Below the pieces are notes generated by a model, which saw only the letters and a list, made by a program, of their open reading frames with translations, was not told where the DNA came from and did not search any database. Below, in pieces: positions 10,308-19,749 of a DNA stretch of 64,000 nucleotides. Both the position numbers and the translations under genes were made by a program. How positions within the stretch are numbered: position 1 is the stretch's first letter; the number at the start of each line of letters is the position of its first letter. The stretch covers positions 62,001 to 126,000 of the forward strand of contig BQMJ01000013.1 of the NCBI GenBank assembly GCA_025991245.1. The letters are read 5' to 3'. Source of the DNA: Galdieria partita. Lineage: Eukaryota; Rhodophyta; Bangiophyceae; Galdieriales; Galdieriaceae.

Positions 10308-11886
10308 CTAAGGTACATTGTACAATACAACTCTTCCATGATCGTTACCCAAAGCCAAATATTGTCCAGTCATAGTTATACATTGTACACGATCTAAATG
10401 TTGCCATTGTGGAGGCCAATTTCGATATACTTTTCGAGTTGGAATATGGGCCAAACTAAATATCCAATTAGATATGTCCATGGAAAACTCTTTCACAGTC
10501 ATTACCGAACTTTGTTCTTTCCAATATTGGATGCAAAAGCTAACAATTGATTATCTGGATGAAAACAGACATCTTGAATAAAAGTAGTTAGATTGGAAAA
10601 CTCTTTGATAAGAGGAAAAGAAGAAGACCCCAAAACTTCATAAAGGTGTATCAAACCATCCGCATTTCCAACTGCAAAATAATTACCCAAAGGACTCGAA
10701 CGAATGCAATTCAGTGATGAGGCTCCTTTGTCTGTCCATTTGGATACACATCGATAAGTTCTCAAGTCAAAATGATGAATCATTCCATTATCTAGTCCAA
10801 TGCAGAAATCTTCAAAGAAAATACTCGGAATCATAAAATAACTTACCTCCACATGATAATAAATCCACATCATTAGGTGAAAATGTAACATCATGTAAAC
10901 CTGGACTGGCATAAAGACAACTCAACTCCTCTTTGGTCTTTGCATCCAATAATAAGATTTTGCCATTATCTCCTAAAAATGCCAAACGATCTCCATTCCA
11001 AGAAACTTGAAACTTTTCAAAAGTACGTTCATAGTGATCTACATTCATATATTCATATATATAAATATATTGAATAGAACAACTCACCTTGAAAGGGAAG
11101 CAATTGATAGGATTGTCCAGAAACCATATCAAACTCATAAAGAAATCGACGTCTACCAGCACACAATACACGACTGGCATCAAGTATAAAATGAGCACAA
11201 CGTATAGGAAGATTGCCATAATAAATACTTTCTACTTTGGGATTGGCCACTCCATCTACTGCAAATAACCTCAATACTTTGTCTAACCCTCCAACTAGAA
11301 GCAATCTTCCACCTGGGTGAAACTCTGTAGCAAAAACTGTAGAGCGACAAGGGTCCTCTTGATTGGCATCGGATAGTCGTTGTAAGGATATCCAATCCGG
11401 CTTTCTACTCTGAGAGATGGGTTGATGGCTGTTGACGTTGAGTGTGTGATCACTTGCTCTTAATGGGTTATATTTGGTTTCCCAAAGGCCTTCTTTCTGT
11501 TGACTATCGGAAGAATATTGTTGATCAAGTGGACACCAGTCGAGTGCAAAACGATTCTTTTCTACAAATAGTCTTCTCAACTTTTGCTCATATTGACTTG
11601 TGGATACAAAGTCTTCTCCTCTATCACTTCTCAACTTGCGCAATCTCTTATTTCCTGCAAGATGGACGATGCCTTGTTCTTCATCGTCGTGCCATATGGA
11701 AGGAGGAATATCATCTTGTTGTTTCGTCTGACTAGGCTCTGAAAGGTAGAGTTCATTGGGTTCTTTACCAAATACAATTTCTTCCAATAATTGTTCATCA
11801 TCTTGTATAGGTCGACGGTCTTCAAAGAATAACGCGTTGACGTTGTCTTCTTTGGTGATTACGAGTTGTTCCATTGCACTGAACAT
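10308..11886 (-). CDS. UTP18: U3 snoRNP WD40 protein UTP18
   Basis: Exons 11886-11088, 11038-10847, 10809-10506 and 10455-10308 give 480 aa. UTP18 belongs to the UtpB module of the small-subunit processome that matures 18S rRNA in the nucleolus. The N-terminal third is acidic and linker-like. A WD40 propeller follows, starting near ISLQRLSDANQEDPCRSTVF and VFATEFHPGGRLLLVGGLDK. The blade order and loops (VANPKVESIYYGNLPIRCAH, FDMVSGQSYQL, LGNYFAVGNADGLIHLYEV) match UTP18 better than other WD40 proteins. The third intron (GTAATG...TTTAG, 50 nt) was placed to restore KVRLAHIPTRKVYRNWPP, which aligns with the last blade of UTP18. Convergent with LCB2 (57 bp) and divergent from the glutamyl endopeptidase (80 bp). 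Confidence 0.88.
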
Positions 11887-11966
11887 TCAACCAATTTTAT
11901 ATATCAAAAGATTAAAAAGAGATCAACTCGCTTTTCCTATATAAGAGATTGAATAGAGTGGAAAAG

Positions 11967-14810
11967 ATGTTTCCAAAACGTTGTCCAACCCAAGCCTGGA
12001 TATATAAAGTCTGTAGTTGTTGTGGGTCATGGAAGAAACCAAAGCAACGGGTTCGCTTCTTTAGGAACTCATCTCAAGTACATCTGTTATACAAGAGTAG
12101 AAACAAAGTGCTTGAATGTAGTGTTAGTGATCACATTCCAAGAAAAGATATGCTTTCTACTTGTATTGCAAGTCATCAGTATGAACGAGTTTGGAACCAA
12201 CAAGGAACCATTCCTTATCAGATTCCACCCAAAGAGATGGTACAATTGGTAGATATGCAAATAGATCATCCAGTTTCCTTTCCTCCAGGATATCCTAAAG
12301 AATATATGTTGGTTATCGAATCTCCTTCTTTACCGAGTATAGAAGAACTTTCAAGACCTGAATTACGTTTGGCTGGATATCGTATCCATCCTTGTACTTT
12401 TACACCTTCTAGAATGAGTTTTGTATCCAATATTCAAGTATGGAAGTTATCCAACAGTCAACCCAAATGCATAATGGATATTTCTCAAAGTTATTACGAC
12501 CCATTATTATTATTCCATAAGGAAGAAAATGGAAACTCCGATTTATTCAAAGAAGAAATGAAATATTCTTTAAAGCTTTGTGATATTCATTGGGCTCCAA
12601 ATGGAAAAAAGTTTACTTTTTGTGTTTTCAAACCCGAATGGGGTTTACAATTGTGGTTGTGTGATATAGAAGAGCGTCAAATCTATCCGTTGCTATTGGA
12701 AAGAAATCAGAGACTGCATGCGATATGTGAAAGTCCAGTGAAGTGGTTTCCTGATTCTCAACGATTGTTGATACATTTGATATCCAACAAAACAAAGAGT
12801 CTAACGAGTCCCTCTATTCCACAAGGTCCATCTGTACAACATCATTATCAAGTGCAACGTCAAGCTCCTGCTAGAACATTTCAAGATGTACTGAAGAATA
12901 GTTATGACGAAGCTTGTTTAGAATATTATTGTACTCATGAATTGGCTATTTATGATTATATGGAAAGGAGTTGTAAGTTGTTGCCATTGGAACCAGGTTA
13001 CTTTACAGGAACGAGTATTTCACCCAATGGTGAATACATTTTGATAGAAGAGATGACTCGACCTTATTCTTATTTGTTTCCTGCTTCTCGATTTCCTAGA
13101 AAGATTCAAATATTCCATATTCAAGATGCATCTACTACAATAGTTGCTGAATTGGGATTACAAGAGCATATTCCTATAGATATGGATGCAGTTACTGATA
13201 GTCCTCGTTGCTTTCAATGGAGAGCTAATGTAGATGCTACTCTCTGTTGGGTACAAGCATTGGATCACGGTAATCCTAAGAACCAAGTAGAATATAGAGA
13301 TGCAATCTATTCCATATCTGCTCCATTCAAAGAGAATCCTAGATTGTTATGCAAGTTGAAATGGAGATTGGAAGACATCGATTGGAGTGATCATGAATAT
13401 ACTTTGATATGGGAAGAATGGTATGAAAGTCGTTCGAGACGTGTCTATTCTTGTCATATTCCTTTGGAATGGAATGCCAATCATGGAGATAGTCCAATAA
13501 CAACAATAGTTGAAAGGCCTTGGAACAATCAACCTATTGTGAATGACTTGGAATGTTTATGGGACATTCCTAACTGGGAAGATCGTTATCATCTTCCAGG
13601 ATATCCTATCTCTAGAATGAATTCTTTTGGAAAGTGGACATTGAGAACTGTCCAATTAGAAAAGCACAATTCAAGTCCATTTCTTTATTTGATAGGTCCT
13701 GGAGCTTCTGATAAAGGAGATAGACCGTATTTGGATATTTTAGATACTCAAACTCTTAAGAGATGGAGATTGTGGCAAAGCTCACCACCATATTATGAAA
13801 GATGCATAGGAGTATATTCAGAAGATGATCAACAACAAGTATCACAAATACTCATCTCTCGAGAATCTCCAAAAGAATTGCCTAATGTTTGTACAATACA
13901 AGTGCCAACTTTGAGAACAACATATGAGAATAGTCATTCACTGGATGCCTCTCATTGTTCTTCTTTTTATATCCAATCTTTGACTTTTTTTGAACATCCC
14001 TTTCCAGAATTTTTGGAAATTCAAAGAGAGTTGGTAGAATATGAGCGTCAAGATGGAGTCCGACTACATGCCAATCTATATCTTCCTCCTGAATATGATC
14101 CAAAGAAAAGTGGACCTTTGCCAACTTTTATATGGGCTTATCCACAAGAATATCTTTCATCCGATACTGCAGGTCAAATGAGAGATTCTCCATTTCGTTT
14201 TGTTCATTTAGCTAGATCACCTTTGTACTGGTTGACTCAAGGATATGCTATTCTAGATGGCCCAGAAATGCCTATTATAGCAAAGAAAGGAGGTAAACAT
14301 CCCAACGATGATTTTATTTCACAACTCGTTTCGAGTGCACAAGCTGCAATAGATTACTTGGTTGATAGAGGTGTCAGTGATAGACAGAGAATTGCTATAG
14401 GTGGACATTCTTATGGAGCTTTTATGACTGCCAATTTGTTAGCACATGCACCGAAATTATTTTGTTGTGGAATTGCTCGTTCAGGTGCTTACAATCGTAC
14501 TTTGACTCCTTTTGGGTTTCAAATGGAAGATAGAAATTTATGGCAAATTCCATCCAAGTACATAGAAATGTCTCCTTTTATATATGCAGATAGAATAAGT
14601 TCTCCTTTATTATTGATTCATGGAGAATTGGATAACAACGACGGTACTCATTTGTTACAAAGCGAACGTATGTTTTCAGCTTTAAAGGGCTTAGGAAAAG
14701 TTGTTCGATTAGTGAAGTTGCCTTTGGAAGCACATCATTATCGTTCAAGAGAATCGGTATTGCATGTGCTTTATGAGATGCATCAGTGGTTGGAAACTTT
14801 TTGTAGATGA
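11967..14810 (+). CDS. Glutamyl endopeptidase, S9 prolyl-oligopeptidase family (plastid CGEP-like)
   Basis: Single exon, 947 aa. Plant CGEP is a stromal serine protease that cleaves after Glu. The N-terminal half is a beta-propeller-type region, beginning with IPYQIPPKEMVQLVDM and ELRLAGYRIHPCTFTPSRMS, which are typical of CGEP. The C-terminal alpha/beta-hydrolase domain has IAIGGHSYGAFMTANLLAHA with nucleophile Ser at about 815, LLLIHGELDNNDGTHLLQSE with the Asp, and a late EAHHYRSRESVLHV with the His. The catalytic triad therefore looks complete. ATG at 11967 is the first in frame; the first ~70 residues are basic, Cys-rich and could include a plastid transit peptide. The stop codon overlaps the ATG of the next gene in the sequence ATGA. 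Confidence 0.88.
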   Translation: MFPKRCPTQAWIYKVCSCCGSWKKPKQRVRFFRNSSQVHLLYKSRNKVLECSVSDHIPRKDMLSTCIASHQYERVWNQQGTIPYQIPPKEMVQLVDMQIDHPVSFPPGYPKEYMLVIESPSLPSIEELSRPELRLAGYRIHPCTFTPSRMSFVSNIQVWKLSNSQPKCIMDISQSYYDPLLLFHKEENGNSDLFKEEMKYSLKLCDIHWAPNGKKFTFCVFKPEWGLQLWLCDIEERQIYPLLLERNQRLHAICESPVKWFPDSQRLLIHLISNKTKSLTSPSIPQGPSVQHHYQVQRQAPARTFQDVLKNSYDEACLEYYCTHELAIYDYMERSCKLLPLEPGYFTGTSISPNGEYILIEEMTRPYSYLFPASRFPRKIQIFHIQDASTTIVAELGLQEHIPIDMDAVTDSPRCFQWRANVDATLCWVQALDHGNPKNQVEYRDAIYSISAPFKENPRLLCKLKWRLEDIDWSDHEYTLIWEEWYESRSRRVYSCHIPLEWNANHGDSPITTIVERPWNNQPIVNDLECLWDIPNWEDRYHLPGYPISRMNSFGKWTLRTVQLEKHNSSPFLYLIGPGASDKGDRPYLDILDTQTLKRWRLWQSSPPYYERCIGVYSEDDQQQVSQILISRESPKELPNVCTIQVPTLRTTYENSHSLDASHCSSFYIQSLTFFEHPFPEFLEIQRELVEYERQDGVRLHANLYLPPEYDPKKSGPLPTFIWAYPQEYLSSDTAGQMRDSPFRFVHLARSPLYWLTQGYAILDGPEMPIIAKKGGKHPNDDFISQLVSSAQAAIDYLVDRGVSDRQRIAIGGHSYGAFMTANLLAHAPKLFCCGIARSGAYNRTLTPFGFQMEDRNLWQIPSKYIEMSPFIYADRISSPLLLIHGELDNNDGTHLLQSERMFSALKGLGKVVRLVKLPLEAHHYRSRESVLHVLYEMHQWLETFCR

Positions 14811-15787
14811 ATAATAAAAGCAAAGTACCTTTGGTTCCTCGTGGACGCTTTGCACCTACAATACCTAATGAAAGAAGAAGAAGAAGAAAACAATCTCAAG
14901 TTGTTTCACAAGAGGAAAGTCACTCTGTGGAGAGAACAAGTAACGGCTCAACCAACAGCAAGACTCAGGAAAGCACAACTTTGAAAGCCAAAGAAGAAAG
15001 TGAAACTTTTGATACAGTCAAACAGGAGCCTCTGATACAAACGACAACGAATATGACGACAGATAGACATAGTGGTCATAATTATTTTGAGTTGGACTCT
15101 TCAGATGAGGAACCATGGAGGAGGAGAAGAGATGGTTATCAGAACTCAGGTGGTCACAACGTAACTTGTCTATCATCTTCATCCCTTTTGCCTGTAGTTT
15201 TGCCAATATCCAACCAGTCAACGAATGAAAAAGTTGATGACAAAAAATATCAGAACAGCAACTTTCCAACGGAATCTGTTGCTAATAAACTGTGTCAAGA
15301 GAAAGAATGGTTCTTTGTGCAGTTGCCTCCTATATTACCTTTACCAGATTCTGTAGAAACACAACAGAAAGAGTTGCAAAGTGAAAGGGAAGAAACTGTG
15401 GATGAAAGTGCAAGTAGTGAAGCTAAGATACAGGAGTTGAAATATATTATGTCCCAAAATGATATAGAAAGTCAGTTGCATCCCGATATTAGACATATGA
15501 AAAGTTGCAACTTGGGTAGTTTGAGAATTTTTCGTTCTGGAAAAGTTCAGTTGGCTATCAATGGAATGACCTATGAAATCCTACAAGGAGCAGAAACAAG
15601 TTTCTTGGAGAAAGCAATGCAAGTGGATTGGGAAAGTAACTTAACAAGTGAACTCGGAGATATTCGTCAACGATGGATTTGTGTTCCTGATGTCTATAAC
15701 GACCCCCATTTGAATAAAGTGCCTCATACTCAGTCAAGTTTTATGAAGAAGAAGAAGGAGGAGAATATGTTGTGGAAGACTGAATAG
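14807..15787 (+). CDS. POLR3D: DNA-directed RNA polymerase III subunit RPC4 (RPC53/POLR3D)
   Basis: Single exon, 326 aa. RPC4 pairs with RPC5 on Pol III and works in termination and reinitiation. Like other family members it is mostly disordered and charged, with a basic N-terminus (RGRFAPTIPNERRRRRK resembles the family's F-x-P-N...R motif) and a conserved C-terminal barrel strand region: NLGSLRIFRSGKVQLAINGM, a GAETSFLEKAMQVDW segment, and LGDIRQRWICVPDV. The ATG at 14807 lies inside the stop of the upstream endopeptidase gene on the same strand. The next in-frame ATG is far downstream and would delete the F-x-P-N motif. The last 47 bp overlap the coding end of the convergent gene. Confidence 0.85.
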   Translation: MNNKSKVPLVPRGRFAPTIPNERRRRRKQSQVVSQEESHSVERTSNGSTNSKTQESTTLKAKEESETFDTVKQEPLIQTTTNMTTDRHSGHNYFELDSSDEEPWRRRRDGYQNSGGHNVTCLSSSSLLPVVLPISNQSTNEKVDDKKYQNSNFPTESVANKLCQEKEWFFVQLPPILPLPDSVETQQKELQSEREETVDESASSEAKIQELKYIMSQNDIESQLHPDIRHMKSCNLGSLRIFRSGKVQLAINGMTYEILQGAETSFLEKAMQVDWESNLTSELGDIRQRWICVPDVYNDPHLNKVPHTQSSFMKKKKEENMLWKTE

Positions 15788-17160
15788 TATTTCGAATAAT
15801 TTGTCTCATTTCTCGTTGCCATTCAATAAGACTACCTGTGCTCAAAGCTATCAACTTACTCCATACTTGAGTATTTTTCCACCAACGTCTTTGTTCTTCA
15901 GTTGCAGCAAAGAATCGAATAATATCGAATCCAGTATTGGCATCAGGATAACCTATTTGGAATTGTAAGTCAAGGAAAATAGTTTCGTTGATCGATATTC
16001 GAATCGTATTGGCAGTTGGTATAGTCCATGTCTGACAAAGAGATACAACGTTGGAATATTTTAGGTTTTGTTCCTCTTCTTTGTAGGCTTTCCTCATTTG
16101 TTCCAATTCATGATGAAATGCATAAAGACGATGAATGGTTTCCCGAACCAAATAAGGAATGTGTGTCACTTTTGTCCACTTTTGTTTCCAATCTTGTATA
16201 GAAATGTGTTCAGGAACAAGTTCTGCTCTAACAATACGAGAAGCATTCCATTCGATAATAAGTTGATGTTCTTCTGCAAGCAGAATCGAATCTTCTTCTG
16301 GAGAAATGATTATTTCCACCATATTATTATCTTTTACTTGTATAGAAACTCCACTCAATGCTTGTAGAAATTGAATCAGATTGTCATACCAAGTCATGAT
16401 TTGTTTCATTTTGGAACGAGTATCATCTTCATGAATATTCTCATTTGCATCTTGTTCCAAAACACTTACATGACTTCTCAACTGTTGGACTGCAGATTCT
16501 AAGGGTTCTATTTCCCATATCAGCTCATTTCGTTTATCTTCCAATTGTTGTTTGCTGGAAGCCAACTGAGAAAGTTGTAATTCTCTTTGATGAAGTAAAG
16601 CCTTGGCATTTGTTTCATCCAAATATCTTATTTGTCGGTAATATCCTTCTTCATCTTGAAAGTAATCTTTTGTAGAGTCTTGCCACTTTTGCAATTGTTC
16701 TAGTTTATACTGACAGCTTTGCAAATATTGTTGATGTACTTTTCTCTTTTGTACCCACTCAGTTGCTAAATTCTCTATTTGTTGAAATAGAGTTTGTGTA
16801 TATTGTTTGCTACGCTTTACTTGATTTTTAGATTGTGCAGTTGCAATTTCCAAATCAGCTATTTTCTGATCGGTTGGTATGATATCTTGCTCTGTTGAAA
16901 CTTGGATATTTTCCAAGAATCTTCGTTTAGTTTCCAATTCTAGAAAACTAAACTTGAGTTTGTGCATCATATCCTAAGGATAGCTAAGAATGTCTCAATA
17001 TAGTAAGGGATAGAATGCTGCATACTTGTGTTATCTTCCATTGAGTATGAATATTGCTATCTTGATATTCATCGTCTACTTTTTTCTGATGTGCTTCTAA
17101 GAAACTTGCATATGACGCAATTTTATTGACTTGTTGTTGCCATTCGTCGAGTTGTGCCAT
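15741..17160 (-). CDS. Coiled-coil protein resembling the C-terminal part of kinetochore KNL1/Spc105
   Basis: Exons 17160-17026 and 16973-15741 give 455 aa. Residues ~45-210 are heptad-rich coiled coil (Gln, Glu, Leu). A globular region follows, with an LIQFLQALSGVSIQVKDN segment and an EHQLIIEWNASRIVRAELVP-like strand block. A long coiled coil ending in L-x-x-LSGV-x-I and a beta-rich RWD-like domain is how KNL1/Spc105 (Spc7) C-termini look, where the MIS12 complex docks. There are no MELT repeats, which would normally be N-terminal, so this could be a reduced KNL1, another kinetochore coiled-coil protein, or something else. The upstream DNA shares E2F-like motifs with kinesin-5 and GCP2. Divergent from purD by 59 bp; tail overlaps RPC4. 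Confidence 0.4.
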
Positions 17161-17219
17161 GCAGTTGTTACTTGGATTGATGATTCAACAATCGACTGTT
17201 CATTTCGAATTCATTTGAA

Positions 17220-18761
17220 ATGACGGCGGGCTCTTCCATCTTGGCGCCATGCTTATCATTTGTGGCTGGAATATCTTCCGTCTCAAGTCTACTTGATATT
17301 CGTTCACTTGTACCTAACCGTCAAAGGAACAAAAATAGCGGATTTGTTCCCTTTGCGCCGAAAGTGAAACGGAGCCGAGTTTTGTCTGGCAGACATACAC
17401 AGCGGAATCTATCACCTTGTTTCATAAGGATATATTGTGTTGCGTCCGATGCAGTGGAAACGGCCCTTCATGTTGCTGTCATTGGTTCTGGTGGAAGAGA
17501 GCATGCTCTTTGTGATAGCATCGCGCAGTCACCTTTGTGCAACAAGTTGTTTGCGATTCCAGGCAACGCAGGAATTCGAGCCTGTGCCAGGGTAGTGGAA
17601 AATATTCAATCTCATGAAACAGAGAAGATTGTCGAGTTTTGCAAGCAGAACAAAGTGAATTTTGTCGTTGTCGGTCCAGAAACACCACTAGTAGAAGGCC
17701 TCGTAGATAAGTTGACTGAAGCAGGGATCACAGCGTTTGGACCGCATTCGAGGGCTGCTTTATTGGAGGGATCTAAAGTTTGGATGAAGCAGTTTTTGAA
17801 AAAGTGGAAGATTCCTACTGCACGATATGAGTGCTTCCGCAGCTCACAGTTGGCCAAGTCTTATGTGGAGAAGCAACAGTTCCCTTTGGTTATCAAAGCT
17901 AATGGTCTTGCAGCAGGTAAAGGCGTTATCATAGCAGAAGATAAGACAACTGCCGATCAAGCCATTGTTTCTATGTTGGATGAAACGGTATTTGGTTCGG
18001 CGAGTACTGAAATAGTGATTGAGGAGTATCTAAAAGGAGAGGAACTGAGTTTTTTCGCTCTGGTGGATGGTTTGACTGTGGTTCCTTTTGGATCAGCTCA
18101 AGATCATAAGAGAGCATTTGAACAGGATCTCGGTCCGAATACAGGTGGAATGGGTGCTTATTCACCATCACCGCTTTGTACTGAAGCTTTAGAAAACGAA
18201 ATTATTCAAACTATCTTGAATCCAACCGTTCAAGGTATGATGAAAGAAGGTCGACCTTACCGTGGAATACTTTATTGTGGTTTGATGTTGACAAAAGATG
18301 GTCCTAAAGTATTAGAATACAATGTACGCTTTGGAGATCCGGAATGTCAAGTGATATGCCCACGTTTAAAGAGTGATTTGTTGCAGGTGTTGTACAAAGT
18401 TGCCACAGGTAGAACAAAGGACTTGAAGATAGAATGGAATGACAATCTTTGGTCACTTGTTGTCATCATGGCAAGTCAAGGATATCCGGGTGCTTATAAG
18501 AAAGGAACCGTTATCCAACATTTAGAAGAGGCTAGTAAGATAAAAGGCGTCAAGATATATCATTCAGGAACCGATCTTTCTCCAACAGGAGAGTGGATAG
18601 CTACTGGTGGAAGAGTTTTGGGTATTACAGGTATAGGACATTCTATTCAACAAGCTAGAGACAAAGCCTATGCAGCTATTGAACAGATTCAATGGCCGCA
18701 AGGATTTTACAGAAAGGATATTGGTTGGAAATGTCTTAACCTTGAAACGGGTAGTCGATAA
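17220..18761 (+). CDS. purD: Phosphoribosylamine-glycine ligase (GAR synthetase), organelle-targeted
   Basis: Single exon, 513 aa. GARS catalyses the second step of purine synthesis, joining glycine to phosphoribosylamine with ATP. About 80 N-terminal residues rich in Ser and Arg precede the catalytic domain and look like a plastid (or dual) transit peptide. Then come VAVIGSGGREHALCDSI, VVVGPETPLVEGLVD, ATP-grasp lysine region FPLVIKANGLAAGKGVIIAE, EEYLKGEELSFFALVDG, the NTGGMGAYSPSPL signature and LEYNVRFGDPECQV with metal ligands. Length of the catalytic part (about 430 aa) is normal and it is monofunctional, as in bacteria and plants, not fused to AIRS/GART as in animals. Convergent with the thioredoxin gene, 38 bp apart. 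Confidence 0.96.
   Translation: MTAGSSILAPCLSFVAGISSVSSLLDIRSLVPNRQRNKNSGFVPFAPKVKRSRVLSGRHTQRNLSPCFIRIYCVASDAVETALHVAVIGSGGREHALCDSIAQSPLCNKLFAIPGNAGIRACARVVENIQSHETEKIVEFCKQNKVNFVVVGPETPLVEGLVDKLTEAGITAFGPHSRAALLEGSKVWMKQFLKKWKIPTARYECFRSSQLAKSYVEKQQFPLVIKANGLAAGKGVIIAEDKTTADQAIVSMLDETVFGSASTEIVIEEYLKGEELSFFALVDGLTVVPFGSAQDHKRAFEQDLGPNTGGMGAYSPSPLCTEALENEIIQTILNPTVQGMMKEGRPYRGILYCGLMLTKDGPKVLEYNVRFGDPECQVICPRLKSDLLQVLYKVATGRTKDLKIEWNDNLWSLVVIMASQGYPGAYKKGTVIQHLEEASKIKGVKIYHSGTDLSPTGEWIATGGRVLGITGIGHSIQQARDKAYAAIEQIQWPQGFYRKDIGWKCLNLETGSR
17225..17249 (-). promoter_or_regulatory. E2F-like motif pair between KNL1-like gene and purD
   Basis: GGCGGGC (17225-17231) and the palindrome TGGCGCCA (17242-17249) lie 65-89 bp upstream of the KNL1-like start and just inside the first codons of purD. 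The same two motifs occur together upstream of kinesin-5. Regulatory function is inferred. Confidence 0.35.
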
Positions 18762-18799
18762 CACAAATCATAAACGAAGTACCAACTGTAAGAAATATT

Positions 18800-19198
18800 C
18801 TAACAAGCCAATTGTGCAGCTTTTTGGAGGAATTGTTTGACTTGTTTTTCACCTAAAGCACCCACAAATTGGTCCATCTGTTTTCCTTTGTGATAACAAA
18901 ACACGGTTGGTACAGCTGCCACTTGCAATCTATCAGCTACTGACGAAGCTTGATCCACATCAACTTTTACCAACTCTACTTTTCCTTGAGTTTCTTCCAT
19001 CAGTCGCTCTAGCAAAGGACCCAATTGTCGACAAGGACCACACCATTCTGCGTGACAATAAACAACTTGCGGCTTTTGACTCGAAGCTTCAATAACTTTT
19101 TTGAAATCGGTATCTGAAGAAACTTGAACATATGATACGAAACGACGTGCATATCTGAACAGCGACAGTTGCAAAGTTTTGAATGATACAATACTCAT
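18800..19198 (-). CDS. Thioredoxin, probably mitochondrial
   Basis: Single exon, 132 aa. A complete thioredoxin fold with active site AEWCGPCRQLGP (about residue 53), cis-proline AAVPTVFCYHKG, and the terminal helix GEKQVKQFLQKA. It reduces disulfides of target proteins. About 25 residues ahead of the fold are rich in Arg, Ser and aromatic residues with no acids (LFRYARRFVSYVQ), so a mitochondrial presequence is more likely than a cytosolic form; plastid targeting cannot be excluded. Confidence 0.92.
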   Translation of the reverse strand: MSIVSFKTLQLSLFRYARRFVSYVQVSSDTDFKKVIEASSQKPQVVYCHAEWCGPCRQLGPLLERLMEETQGKVELVKVDVDQASSVADRLQVAAVPTVFCYHKGKQMDQFVGALGEKQVKQFLQKAAQLAC

Positions 19199-19749
19199 AT
19201 GGACAGTATAAAAAAGTTTCTCTCAACGGTGAGAGAAAAAGAGCGAGAATAAGTTGCTATCAAACACGAAATCAACCCAATCGGAGAATTTTCCATGACA
19301 CAATACTTTCAAGACATTTTCAATAGAAATAAATAACAACAATGTTCATATGATGATCATTGCCACTGTAGTAGAGGTGATGCAGAAATGAAATGTTTCC
19401 TATAAAAAGTATAGAAATGGATGAATCAAAGAAAACAATTCCTTCCATTCACAACTTGATGTGAATATCTTTATATTCTATCCATGATTCTTGATTTCTA
19501 AAAATCCCAAATATATGTAAAAGAATAGATTCTCAAAAGTCATTGGATGATTATTTCTAGCTAGTGTTTCATTATCAAGTATTCATGTTATTTGCATGAA
19601 GAATCTTCAAGAGATGTTGGATGCCTACAAACTTTCTCCTGAATGGGTTGCTTTGTCTAAAGATGACATTTCTTCCTTTGGCCACCAAAAAGGTTTGAAA
19701 GGAATTGCATACAGTTTTGATTGCTCTACATTCAAAGGAATACCTATAG
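19199..19749. other. Intergenic region, about 550 bp
   Basis: AT-rich spacer between the thioredoxin start and the IBA57 stop. It should hold the thioredoxin promoter and the IBA57 3' end. A 57-codon plus-strand frame (19597-19770) overlaps the end of IBA57; it has no recognisable motif. No RNA gene seen. Confidence 0.5.

Noticed and set aside
10490-10512. Frameshift in UTP18 after KVR
   Set aside because: A regular 50-nt GT-AG intron (10505-10456) joins the frames and restores the last WD blade, so no frameshift is needed.
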